Part shown: positions 16,193 through 24,022 of the stretch, piece after piece
Layout: each line of letters begins with the position of its first letter
Position numbering within the stretch: the first letter of the stretch is position 1
Origin: an uncultured Lachnospiraceae bacterium
GTDB taxonomy: Bacteria; Bacillota; Clostridia; Lachnospirales; Lachnospiraceae
Direction: 5' to 3'
NCBI GenBank assembly: GCA_902762905.1
Contig: CACWQE010000033.1
Location: forward strand, 1 to 44,100
DNA length: 44,100 bases
Notes under the pieces: model-generated
The model's database searches: none
The model's input: the letters and a program-made list of their open reading frames with translations, nothing else
Told to the model about the DNA's origin: nothing
Translations under genes and position numbers: made by a program

Positions 16193-16222
16193 TTGACTTA
16201 GCCGTACGGCCTGATATATAAT
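16193..16222 (+). promoter_or_regulatory. hipBA promoter with operator in its spacer
   Basis: TTGACT (16193-16198), an 18-bp spacer and TATAAT (16217-16222). The spacer holds the first copy of the AGCCGNACGGC palindrome (16200-16211), so bound HipB would directly block RNA polymerase. Confidence 0.75.
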
Positions 16223-16290
16223 ATAAATATCAAAAATAAGCCGAACGGCTATTTTTATATCTGTCAAAATATAATTTAGCCGAACGGCTA
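16200..16290. promoter_or_regulatory. Three evenly spaced hipBA operators
   Basis: The near-palindrome AGCCG(A/T)ACGGC(T/C) occurs at 16200-16211, 16239-16250 and 16278-16289. Centres are exactly 39 bp apart. The third is the most complete, TAGCCGAACGGCTA at 16277-16290, and sits just before the hipB ribosome binding site. This is the expected arrangement for autoregulation by HipB and HipA-HipB complexes, although the operator differs from the TATCC-N8-GGATA sites of Escherichia coli. Confidence 0.75.
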
Positions 16291-16307
16291 TATAATATGG
16301 AGGATGT

Positions 16308-16520
16308 ATGAAGATAACAGATGCAAAGTCTTATGGGGAGGCAATTCGCAATCGAAGAAAAGAACTTGGTTATACACAGGCATATCTGGCTGAATTTACT
16401 GGATTCAGTGTAAGTTTTATATCGGATTTAGAGCGTGGAAAAGCAACAGCAGAGATTGGTAAAGCAATTTATCTGGCTAATCTGTTGGGGATGGATCTGT
16501 GTATGGAAAAGAGAGGATAG
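16308..16520 (+). CDS. hipB: HipB-like XRE antitoxin
   Basis: A 70-residue protein consisting of one helix-turn-helix domain: YGEAIRNRRKELGYTQAYLA, then FTGFSVSFISDLERGKATAE. The length and position six bases before hipA match HipB antitoxins, which bind DNA as dimers, repress the operon and neutralise HipA. GGAGGATGT precedes the ATG. Its last 38 bases (16483-16520) are copied exactly at 17833-17870, just beyond hipA. Confidence 0.9.
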   Translation: MKITDAKSYGEAIRNRRKELGYTQAYLAEFTGFSVSFISDLERGKATAEIGKAIYLANLLGMDLCMEKRG

Positions 16521-16521
16521 C
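16483..16521 (+). repeat. 39-bp direct repeat, left copy
   Basis: Identical to 17833-17871 over 39 bp, and one mismatch away from 41 bp. It covers the last codons of hipB and its TAG stop and supplies the GAGAGG ribosome binding site for hipA. The two copies are exactly 1350 bp apart and bracket hipA. Confidence 0.9.
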
Positions 16522-16526
16522 GTTTT

Positions 16527-17810
16527 ATGAGAAGATTGAATGTGTACATTGAGATACAGGGAAAACAGAATTATGTCGGCGTGATAGTTGGTGAGAGTTC
16601 TGAAGACGCACGGTTTACCTATGGGAAAGAATATAGTACGAATCCAATGTGTCATCCAATTTCTATACATCTTCCGTTTAGAGAGGAAGCATTTTCGATA
16701 GAAGAGACAAGGAATTTCTTTGAGGGATTGTTGCCGGAGGGCTTTACCAGAAGGTGTGTTGCCGGATGGGTTCATGCAGATGAAGGAGATTATCTTACGC
16801 TGTTGGCTTTGTTGGGAAAAGAATGTTTGGGGGCAATTCAGATTATTGAAGAGGGGGAGGACGTTCCGGATGCAGGATATCAGAGGCTTAAGATGGAACA
16901 AGTACAACAACTTGCAAAAGAAGGAGCATCGGAAGCCGCTGAATTGGTTACAAAAGCTCATTTATCTTTGACAGGAGCATCCGGAAAGGTGGGATTATAT
17001 TATGATTCAGATAACAAAACATGGTATTTGCCAATAGGAGCAGCACCAAGTACACATATTGTGAAACAGAGTCATGTTCGTTTGGATGCCATTGTGACGA
17101 ATGAACAATTATGCTTACAAGCTGCAAAGAATTTAGGAATTGAGGTACCGGATAGTTTTGTTGTTAATGTAGGAAAGGGGAGGGATGAAGACATCCTATT
17201 TGCAACAAAGAGATATGATCGTATTCTTTCGGATAATACAGAAAGAGTAGATGGATTTGTAGTTCCCTATCGTCTGCATCAGGAGGATTTTTCGCAGGCA
17301 ATGGGGATTGCGGCAATTCATAAATATGAACGGAATCATTCGGGCTATATGAAGCAAATGTTTGAAATTCTTCGGCAACATTCTTCGGATCCGATTATGG
17401 ATCAATTGAAATTATGGGATATTTGTGTATTTAATTATCTGATCGGCAATACAGATAATCACATTAAGAATGTATCATTACTTTATGGAGCGGATATGTT
17501 ATCTATTCGATTAGCACCTGCATACGATATTGTGAGTACAGTGATATATAACGGCAGCACGACAGATATGGCGTTCTCTGTTGGACGTGAGTATGATATT
17601 TTTAAGATTAACAGGGAATGTTTTCGACAGGAAGCGGTAAATGTTGGATTAGGAGAGCGGATTGCCATGCAGCATTATGACCGTATGGCAGATAGAATAG
17701 AAATTGCATTGGATAATGCATGTGCAATGCTTATGAATCAGGGATTTGAACAGGCAGAAGATATTAAGAAACGTATTTTACAGGCACGCAGAGGGATAAA
17801 TTACCAATAA
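16527..17810 (+). CDS. hipA: HipA-family serine/threonine kinase toxin
   Basis: A 427-residue HipA-like toxin kinase. The N-terminal ~110 residues form the small HipA N1 domain (FFEGLLPEG, LLALLGKECLGAI). The phosphate-binding loop is SLTGASGKVGLYY at 147-159, whose first serine aligns with the autophosphorylated Ser150 of Escherichia coli HipA. Catalytic motifs are NYLIGNTDNHIKN with Asp310 and RLAPAYDIVST with Asp334. In characterised HipA proteins the kinase phosphorylates glutamyl-tRNA synthetase and drives dormancy; the target here is unknown. It forms an operon with hipB and is followed by a duplicated end of hipB. Confidence 0.92.
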   Translation: MRRLNVYIEIQGKQNYVGVIVGESSEDARFTYGKEYSTNPMCHPISIHLPFREEAFSIEETRNFFEGLLPEGFTRRCVAGWVHADEGDYLTLLALLGKECLGAIQIIEEGEDVPDAGYQRLKMEQVQQLAKEGASEAAELVTKAHLSLTGASGKVGLYYDSDNKTWYLPIGAAPSTHIVKQSHVRLDAIVTNEQLCLQAAKNLGIEVPDSFVVNVGKGRDEDILFATKRYDRILSDNTERVDGFVVPYRLHQEDFSQAMGIAAIHKYERNHSGYMKQMFEILRQHSSDPIMDQLKLWDICVFNYLIGNTDNHIKNVSLLYGADMLSIRLAPAYDIVSTVIYNGSTTDMAFSVGREYDIFKINRECFRQEAVNVGLGERIAMQHYDRMADRIEIALDNACAMLMNQGFEQAEDIKKRILQARRGINYQ

Positions 17811-17832
17811 AAAAGAAACGTATATGTAAATT

Positions 17833-17871
17833 TGTTGGGGATGGATCTGTGTATGGAAAAGAGAGGATAGC
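17833..17871 (+). repeat. 39-bp direct repeat, right copy
   Basis: A copy of the hipB 3' end. Here it no longer encodes a HipB terminus in context but supplies GAGAGG as ribosome binding site for the response-regulator gene that starts at 17872. Recombination between the copies would delete hipA and leave hipB intact one base from the regulator start. Confidence 0.9.
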
Positions 17872-18576
17872 ATGGCAGACAGGATATTGTTAGTGGAAGA
17901 TGATTATGCATTAGCATTAGGAACAGAATATGCCTTACAGGCGGAAGGATATGAGGTTGTCAAAGCAGGCAGGGTAGAGCAGGCATACGAGATGCAGAGG
18001 GAAGAGGGACCGGATCTGATCCTTTTGGATGTGATGCTCCCGGATGGCAACGGATATGACTTTTGCCGGAGAATCCGGCAGGAAGGATGTCAGACGCCGA
18101 TCATTTTCCTGACCGCAGTAGGGGAAGAAGTGAATATTGTACAGGGGTTAGAATGTGGAGCCGATGATTATGTGACCAAGCCGTATCGGGTGAAGGAACT
18201 GCTTTCCCGGATTGCAGCGAATCTTAGAAGATATCGGCTGACACAAAGAAATGTGGAGCCGGAAGGGTATCATTTTGGCCAGCATTGTTTCTATCCGAAG
18301 GAGTTTCGTCTGTATCGGAATGGGGAACTGGTAGATTGTACACCAAATGATCTAAGGTTACTTGGAGAATTGATTGCACATGAAGGTCAGGTGTTAGAGC
18401 GGGGACAGATATTAGAACGCTTATTTGATGCACAGGAATCCTTTGTGGATGATAATACATTGTCAGTCTATATGAAGCGTCTGCGTGGCAAGTTAGGAGA
18501 GGATGCAGAGTATATTGAGACAGTACGAGGAGTAGGTTATCGGTTTATAAGAAGAGGAGCAAACAATGGAAAGTGA
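17872..18576 (+). CDS. OmpR/PhoB-family response regulator
   Basis: A 234-residue regulator. The receiver domain (1-~120) shows the acidic pocket ED at 9-11, phospho-acceptor Asp53 in LILLDVMLPDGNG, the FLTA switch and Lys in DDYVTKPY. The C-terminal winged helix (about 130-230) ends with YIETVRGVGYRF. Its 3' end overlaps the histidine kinase gene by 11 bases, so the two form a pair. The ribosome binding site comes from the duplicated hipB segment, which suggests the original upstream region was replaced. Target genes are unknown; no obvious transporter follows directly. Confidence 0.95.
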   Translation: MADRILLVEDDYALALGTEYALQAEGYEVVKAGRVEQAYEMQREEGPDLILLDVMLPDGNGYDFCRRIRQEGCQTPIIFLTAVGEEVNIVQGLECGADDYVTKPYRVKELLSRIAANLRRYRLTQRNVEPEGYHFGQHCFYPKEFRLYRNGELVDCTPNDLRLLGELIAHEGQVLERGQILERLFDAQESFVDDNTLSVYMKRLRGKLGEDAEYIETVRGVGYRFIRRGANNGK

Positions 18577-19597
18577 TTATGAACGAAAAGGGTATAAGAG
18601 GATTTATCTGATCGGGAGTATTTTGGCTGTTCTGGCTATGATCGTGTGGCTGTTTGTCCGGGATGGGGAACTATCGGTTACGGAATGGGGCTGTGTGATT
18701 ATTCTTGGTGTTGTTCTGCTTGTCTTTTATCGGATATCCTATGGAAGAGTGAACAAGCTGTATGGCGAGATGGAGAAGCTTTCCGGGATGATGAATGAGG
18801 TGATGGAACAGGGCGGCGATATGGTAGAAGAGGAATACTATGAGGGTGCTGTTGGAATCCTGTATACGAATTTCTATAAGATGGTAGCAGTACTTCGGGA
18901 AAGCCGTGACCGGGAGATGAAGGAAAAGATCTTTCTGCGTGATATTATCTCGGATATATCCCATCAGTTAAAGACACCATTGGCATCTCTGAATGTATTT
19001 GTGGATCTGCTGCTTGAGGATAAGGTTGAAGATAGGGAAAAACAGCGACAGATTCTTTCGGAAGCATCAAACCAATTGAGCCGCATGGAGTGGATGGTAC
19101 TTTCCATGTTGAAACTGGCGAGGATCGAGGCAGGTTCCATTCAGTTTGAATATAAAGAGATTCCGTTATCACATATCTTCTTGCAGGCAGAAAATGGGGT
19201 CACTCATTTATTAGAGACAAAGCACCAGAAGCTGATAGTAGAAGGGGATGAGAAGGTCGAGCTTCTCTGTGATGGAGACTGGCTGACGGAGGCACTGATC
19301 AATCTGCTTAAGAATGCATCGGATTATTCAGGAGAGAATACGGACATCCGGCTTCGTGTAGAGCATACGAATGTGTATACCAGAATCTATGTGGAGGATG
19401 AGGGTGTCGGGATTCCGGAAGAAGAACTGGCGAATATCTTCAAACGTTTCTACCGGGTACATAATGAGGTCAATCCGAACAGTGTAGGAATCGGGTTATC
19501 CCTTGCAAAATCTATTGTAGAAGGAATGGGTGGCAGAATATCGGTCAAGAGTGAAGAGGGAAAAGGAACGTGCTTTTCTTTGACGTTTTGTAAGTAA
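18566..19597 (+). CDS. Two-helix sensor histidine kinase
   Basis: A 343-residue kinase with two membrane helices (about 12-31 and 42-56) separated by only about ten residues. This is the short intramembrane-sensing layout that lacks an extracellular domain. The dimerisation domain has SDISHQLKTPLASL with His133. The ATPase domain shows LINLLKNASDYS, VEDEGVGIPEEEL and GIGLSLAKSIVEGMGG. Such kinases in Firmicutes often respond to cell-envelope stress or partner with ABC exporters, but the signal here is not evident. It overlaps the regulator gene by 11 bases. Confidence 0.93.
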   Translation: MESDYERKGYKRIYLIGSILAVLAMIVWLFVRDGELSVTEWGCVIILGVVLLVFYRISYGRVNKLYGEMEKLSGMMNEVMEQGGDMVEEEYYEGAVGILYTNFYKMVAVLRESRDREMKEKIFLRDIISDISHQLKTPLASLNVFVDLLLEDKVEDREKQRQILSEASNQLSRMEWMVLSMLKLARIEAGSIQFEYKEIPLSHIFLQAENGVTHLLETKHQKLIVEGDEKVELLCDGDWLTEALINLLKNASDYSGENTDIRLRVEHTNVYTRIYVEDEGVGIPEEELANIFKRFYRVHNEVNPNSVGIGLSLAKSIVEGMGGRISVKSEEGKGTCFSLTFCK

Positions 19598-19679
19598 CCG
19601 AGTGAGGTGCAATCATAAGAATCCAAAAATTTTATATCTTCTGAAAAAAATATTCCATTTTTTTCTAATAGCATTTGTA

Positions 19680-19758
19680 TATAATAAAATCATCAGATAA
19701 ATTTTTTTCATCATAGTCTTCAGAGATGAGTGATTGGAAAGCAATCACTTGTCTCTGA
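19680..19758 (+). promoter_or_regulatory. Promoter and leader hairpin before the aldo/keto reductase
   Basis: TATAAT at 19680-19685 without a clear -35. The leader contains a long interrupted hairpin: TCAGAGA/TCTCTGA (19720-19726 with 19752-19758) plus AGTGATT/AATCACT inside. There is no U-tract, so it could be a processed end of the kinase transcript or a 5' leader structure. Confidence 0.45.
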
Positions 19759-19837
19759 TTCCCCTCAAAACAGGGAGCAGATTTTATTATGATTTATGAA
19801 TTGGAGGAGCACTGTTGCAAGATGGTGCAATGGGAAT

Positions 19838-20833
19838 ATGGGATACACAGCAGATCAGACAAGATATGATACGATGCAATATAACCGATGTGGAAAGAGT
19901 GGATTATTGTTGCCAATGCTTTCACTTGGTTTTTGGCATAACTTTGGTTCGAAAGATGATTATGAGAATATGAAGGCCATGTGCTTTACTGCCTTTGATC
20001 ATGGAATTACACATTTTGATCTGGCAAATAACTATGGACCGGAATATGGTGCAGCAGAGAAGAGTCTTGGACGTATTATGAAAGAAGAGATGCATGCATA
20101 CCGGGATGAGCTCATCATCAGTACAAAGGCGGGATATGACATGTGGGATGGACCATATGGTAACTGGGGCAGCCGCAAATATCTGATTGCAAGCTTGGAT
20201 CAGAGCCTGCTTCGGATGGGATTAGATTATGTGGATATCTTCTATCATCACAGGATGGACCCGGAGACACCATTAGAAGAGACAATGCTTGCGTTAAGTC
20301 AGATTGTACAGAGCGGCAAGGCATTATATGTTGGTATCTCTAACTATGATGGCCCGACCATGAAGAAAGCAGCAGATATCCTAGAAAAGTTACATTGTCC
20401 ATTTATTATTAACCAGAATCGGTATAGCATATTTGACCGGACGATTGAGAACAATGGATTGAAGCAGCAGGCACAGGAAAGCGGCAAAGGAATTATTGCA
20501 TTTTCCCCATTAGCACAGGGAATGCTGACAGACAAATATATTCATGGCATTCCGGCAGACAGCCGCGTGGCGAAGGACGGACGTTATCTGCATGCATCGG
20601 ATATTACAGAAGAGAAGGTGCATAAGGTGATAGCGTTGAATGAGATTGCAAAACAACGTGGTCAGACCCTGGCACAGATGGCACTTAGCTGGGTGCTGAA
20701 GGATGAGGATGTAACCAGCGTGTTGATCGGAGCATCCAAGCCGGAACAGATTTTAGAGAATTTGAAGATCGTAGGTGCGACAGCATTTACGGAAGAAGAA
20801 TTAAAAGAGATAGATCAGATTTCCAAAATGTAA
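19838..20833 (+). CDS. YghZ-like aldo/keto reductase
   Basis: A 331-residue NADPH-dependent reductase. From the ATG at 19838 the start region, MGYTADQTRYDTMQYNRCGK, aligns without gaps to the N-terminus of Escherichia coli YghZ (L-glyceraldehyde 3-phosphate reductase). I therefore prefer it to the longer frame from 19796, although its own ribosome binding site is weak. The catalytic set is visible: Asp and Tyr in FDLANNYGPEYG, Lys in ISTKAGY and His in FYHHRMD. The TIM-barrel length is normal. Likely substrates are short sugar aldehydes such as methylglyoxal or L-glyceraldehyde 3-phosphate. It has its own terminator and lies just before the galactose transport operon. Confidence 0.92.
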   Translation: MGYTADQTRYDTMQYNRCGKSGLLLPMLSLGFWHNFGSKDDYENMKAMCFTAFDHGITHFDLANNYGPEYGAAEKSLGRIMKEEMHAYRDELIISTKAGYDMWDGPYGNWGSRKYLIASLDQSLLRMGLDYVDIFYHHRMDPETPLEETMLALSQIVQSGKALYVGISNYDGPTMKKAADILEKLHCPFIINQNRYSIFDRTIENNGLKQQAQESGKGIIAFSPLAQGMLTDKYIHGIPADSRVAKDGRYLHASDITEEKVHKVIALNEIAKQRGQTLAQMALSWVLKDEDVTSVLIGASKPEQILENLKIVGATAFTEEELKEIDQISKM

Positions 20834-20879
20834 GTGTGTGTAATTTTATATATAGAGTTTTACTCTCCCTCCCCTTTTT

Positions 20880-20914
20880 AAGAGGCAATCGGTAGTAACC
20901 GGTTGCCTCTTTTT
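20880..20914 (+). terminator. Intrinsic terminator of the aldo/keto reductase
   Basis: A 9-bp AAGAGGCAA/TTGCCTCTT stem with an extra CGG/CCG, a TAGTAA loop and TTTTT, 47 bases after the stop. Confidence 0.88.
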
Positions 20915-21020
20915 CTGTCAAGAAAGTATGGCGTTTTATATAAGAAAGTTGTGAATTTGACGAGAGAAAAATCAAGAATATGTAAAATATATTTATAAAA
21001 TGCATAAAATTTCCACGATT

Positions 21021-21066
21021 CATAGAAAAATATTCTATGTTTTTCATAAAGGATCCGCCCTATAAT
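21021..21066 (+). promoter_or_regulatory. mgl promoter with palindromic activator site
   Basis: A perfect TATAAT at 21061-21066 has no recognisable -35 box. In its place, ending at the -35 position, is a perfect palindrome with 7-bp arms, CATAGAA-AAATA-TTCTATG (21021-21039). This suggests an activated promoter; the YesN-type regulator encoded downstream is a natural candidate. AGAAAAAT also recurs 59 bp upstream at 20965. Confidence 0.55.
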
Positions 21067-21119
21067 AAGGACAGTCGATGGGACAGTAATAAAAAACAAT
21101 TCATAAGGAGGAATGTTTT

Positions 21120-22415
21120 ATGAAGAAAAACAAATTATTTGCAATGCTTGCAGTAGCAGCACTTTCAGTATCTATGGTAGGTTGTGGTTCTGGATCAACA
21201 GGTTCCACCAGTTCATCTGGATCTTCTGGATCTACAGCATCTACAAGTGGTGGTGCTAACAGTACCAAACCTTTGGTATGGTTCAACCGTCAGCCATCTA
21301 ACAGTTCAACAGGCGAACTTGATATGACAGCATTGAACTTCAATGATAGTACATATTATGTAGGATTTGATGCAAATCAGGGTGCTGAACTTCAGGGTCA
21401 GATGGTAATGGATTACATCAAAGCCAATGCAGCAACAATCGATCGTAATGGTGACGGCGTGATCGGATATGTACTTGCAATTGGTGATATCGGACATAAC
21501 GATTCAATCGCACGTACCCGTGGTGTTCGTGATGCATTAGGAACCGGTGTTGAGTCTTCCGGAGCAACAGACGCATCACCAGCAGGAACGAACACAGATG
21601 GATCTGCTACAGTTGTTCAGGATGCAACAGTTGATATTGATGGTACAACTTATACAATCCGTGAGTTAGCTTCTCAGGAAATGAAGAACTCAGCAGGAGC
21701 TACATGGGATGCAGCGACAGCAGGTAATGCAATTGGAACATGGTCAGCATCCTTTGGTGATGAGATTGACGTAGTTGTTTCTAATAACGATGGTATGGGA
21801 ATGTCAATGTTCAATGCTTGGGCAAAAGATAACAAAGTTCCTACATTTGGTTACGATGCAAACAGTGATGCAGTAGCAGCCATTGCAGAAGGATACGGCG
21901 GAACTATTTCACAGCATGCAGACGTTCAGGCTTACCTTACATTAAGAGTACTTCGTAACGCATTAGACGGTGTAGATGTGGATACCGGTATTGGAACAGC
22001 AGATGAGGCTGGTAACCAGTTAGAGGAAGGCGTTGATTACAGATACAGCGAAGAAGAGAGATCTTACTACGCATTGAATGTAGCTGTAACAGCAGACAAC
22101 TATCAGGATTTCACAGATTCTACCAAGGTTTATGATAAGGTTTCTAAGCAGCTTGATTCTTCATCAAGCCCAGAGAAGAAGGTTTGGTTAGACATTTACA
22201 ATGCATCTGATAACTTCTTAAGCTCAACCTATCAGCCACTTCTTGAGAATTATGATGATCTTTTGAACTTAAATGTAGATTACATCGGTGGTGATGGACA
22301 GACAGAGTCTAACATTACAAACCGTCTTGGTAATCCAAGTGAGTATGATGCATTCGCAATCAACATGGTTAAGACAGATAATGCTTCATCTTACACATCA
22401 ATTCTTCAGCAGTAA
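21120..22415 (+). CDS. mglB: Circularly permuted galactose-binding lipoprotein MglB
   Basis: A 431-residue binding lipoprotein for the galactose/glucose importer. The signal peptide ends at a lipobox with Cys22, followed by a Ser/Gly/Thr tether (23-49). The first folded strand, PLVWFNRQPS (51-60), matches the middle of canonical MglB (PVVFFNKEPS). The usual order then follows: YYVGFDANQG, a calcium loop DRNGDGVIGY (108-117), GHND with His126, Asp128 and Arg132, Trp196, SNND (221-224) and FGYD with Asp246. After the canonical C-terminal strand there is a Ser-rich linker (~340-353), then KVWLDIYNASDNF and AFAINMV (411-417). These match the canonical N-terminus (IGVTIYKYDDNF, ALAINLV). AAGGAGG precedes the start. 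Sugar contacts Asp14, Phe16 and Asn91 correspond to Asp364, Phe366 and Asn56; Asn256 seems to be Gln265. Confidence 0.9.
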   Translation: MKKNKLFAMLAVAALSVSMVGCGSGSTGSTSSSGSSGSTASTSGGANSTKPLVWFNRQPSNSSTGELDMTALNFNDSTYYVGFDANQGAELQGQMVMDYIKANAATIDRNGDGVIGYVLAIGDIGHNDSIARTRGVRDALGTGVESSGATDASPAGTNTDGSATVVQDATVDIDGTTYTIRELASQEMKNSAGATWDAATAGNAIGTWSASFGDEIDVVVSNNDGMGMSMFNAWAKDNKVPTFGYDANSDAVAAIAEGYGGTISQHADVQAYLTLRVLRNALDGVDVDTGIGTADEAGNQLEEGVDYRYSEEERSYYALNVAVTADNYQDFTDSTKVYDKVSKQLDSSSSPEKKVWLDIYNASDNFLSSTYQPLLENYDDLLNLNVDYIGGDGQTESNITNRLGNPSEYDAFAINMVKTDNASSYTSILQQ

Positions 22416-22443
22416 GATATAAATGAGTTGTATAAACTAGCCC

Positions 22444-22480
22444 AGAAGGGTGTCAGGAGATTCTTGATGCCCTTCTTTTT
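22444..22480 (+). terminator. Intra-operon attenuating hairpin between mglB and mglA
   Basis: AGAAGGG/CCCTTCT with an imperfect inner stem, then TTTT. It lies between mglB and mglA and probably stops some transcripts and stabilises the mglB message, giving more binding protein than ATPase, as is usual in such operons. Confidence 0.7.
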
Positions 22481-22495
22481 AGAAGGAGTAATGAT

Positions 22496-24004
22496 ATGGC
22501 AGAGGATAAGAAAGATATAATCTTATCGATTCGTGGCATGAGCAAATCATTCGGAAGAAACCGAGTTCTGGATCATATTAATTTGGATGTGAAAAAGGGC
22601 TCTATTATGGGTCTTATGGGTGAAAATGGTGCCGGCAAATCGACAATGATGAAGTGTCTTTTTGGTACCTATCAAAAAGACGAAGGTATAATAATATTAG
22701 ATGGAAAAGAGATTAACTTTTCCGGTCCGAAGGATGCATTGGAAAATGGAGTAGCGATGGTTCATCAGGAATTGAATCAATGTCTGGAACGAAGTGTAAT
22801 CGACAATCTGTTCCTTGGCCGCTATCCTAGAAATTCAGTAGGTATGATAGACGAGGCGCGGATGAAGAAAGAGGCATCCGATCTGTTCCGCCGGTTAGGT
22901 ATTACAGTGAATCTGACAAAGCCAATGAAAAGTATGTCCGTTTCACAGCGTCAGATGTGCGAGATTGCAAAAGCAATTTCTTATAATGCGAAAGTAATCG
23001 TATTAGATGAGCCAACCTCGTCTTTGACTGCACCAGAAGTAGAAAAGCTCTTCAAAATGATGCGTCAGCTTCGTTCCCAAGGTATTTCCTTAATTTATAT
23101 TTCACATAAAATGGATGAGATATTTGAAATTTGTGATCAGGTTTCCGTTCTTCGTGATGGTTCCCTTGTTATGACAAAGGATAGCAAAGATACCGATATG
23201 AACGAATTGATCTCCGCAATGGTTGGACGATCATTAGACAATCGTTTCCCACCAGTGGATAATAAGCCAGGCGACGTTGTATTATCTGTGGAGCATTTAT
23301 CTACCAAGTATGCACCGAAGCTTCAGGATATTACCTTTGATGTTAAGAAGGGTGAGATATTTGGTCTTTATGGATTGGTCGGAGCTGGTCGTACAGAGCT
23401 TTTGGAAACTATATTTGGTATTCGTACAAGAGCTGCAGGACGTGTGTATTACAATGGAAAGCTTATGAACTTCCATTCTCCAAAAGATGCAATGGATCAT
23501 GGTTTTGCCTTGATTACAGAGGAACGTAAGGCAGATGGACTTTTCTTAAAAGCAGATATTACATTTAATACAACGATTGCAAACATGAATCAGTACAAAG
23601 CAGGATTTGTCTTATCCCATGACCAGATGGTTCGCGCAACTGCTGAAGAGATCCGTGTTATGCATACCAAATGTATGGGACCGGATGACATGATCGCTAA
23701 TCTTTCCGGTGGTAATCAGCAGAAGGTTATCTTTGGTAAATGGTTAGAGCGTTCACCAAACATCTTCATGATGGATGATCCAACCAGAGGTATTGATGTT
23801 GGTGCCAAGTACGAGATTTATGAATTGATCATTCAGATGGCCAAACAGGGTAAATCCATTATCGTAGTTTCCTCAGAAATGCCTGAGATTCTTGGAATTA
23901 CCAATCGTATCGGAGTTATGTCGAACGGTCGTTTGTCCGGTATTGTGAATACAAAGGAAACCAATCAGGAAGAGTTATTAAGACTCAGTGCAAAATACTT
24001 GTAA
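22496..24004 (+). CDS. mglA: Galactose/methyl galactoside importer ATPase MglA
   Basis: A 502-residue double ATP-binding subunit of a CUT2-class sugar importer, cytosolic and bound to MglC. The N-terminal half has Walker A GENGAGKSTM, signature SVSQRQM and Walker B VIVLDEPTSSL. The C-terminal half has the divergent loop GLVGAGRTELL, LSGGNQQKV and IFMMDDPTRGID. That pattern of one canonical and one altered Walker A is normal for the family. AAGGAG lies seven bases before the ATG. Eighteen bases separate it from the permease gene. Confidence 0.96.
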   Translation: MAEDKKDIILSIRGMSKSFGRNRVLDHINLDVKKGSIMGLMGENGAGKSTMMKCLFGTYQKDEGIIILDGKEINFSGPKDALENGVAMVHQELNQCLERSVIDNLFLGRYPRNSVGMIDEARMKKEASDLFRRLGITVNLTKPMKSMSVSQRQMCEIAKAISYNAKVIVLDEPTSSLTAPEVEKLFKMMRQLRSQGISLIYISHKMDEIFEICDQVSVLRDGSLVMTKDSKDTDMNELISAMVGRSLDNRFPPVDNKPGDVVLSVEHLSTKYAPKLQDITFDVKKGEIFGLYGLVGAGRTELLETIFGIRTRAAGRVYYNGKLMNFHSPKDAMDHGFALITEERKADGLFLKADITFNTTIANMNQYKAGFVLSHDQMVRATAEEIRVMHTKCMGPDDMIANLSGGNQQKVIFGKWLERSPNIFMMDDPTRGIDVGAKYEIYELIIQMAKQGKSIIVVSSEMPEILGITNRIGVMSNGRLSGIVNTKETNQEELLRLSAKYL

Positions 24005-24022
24005 TAGAGAGGAGTACAGGAT

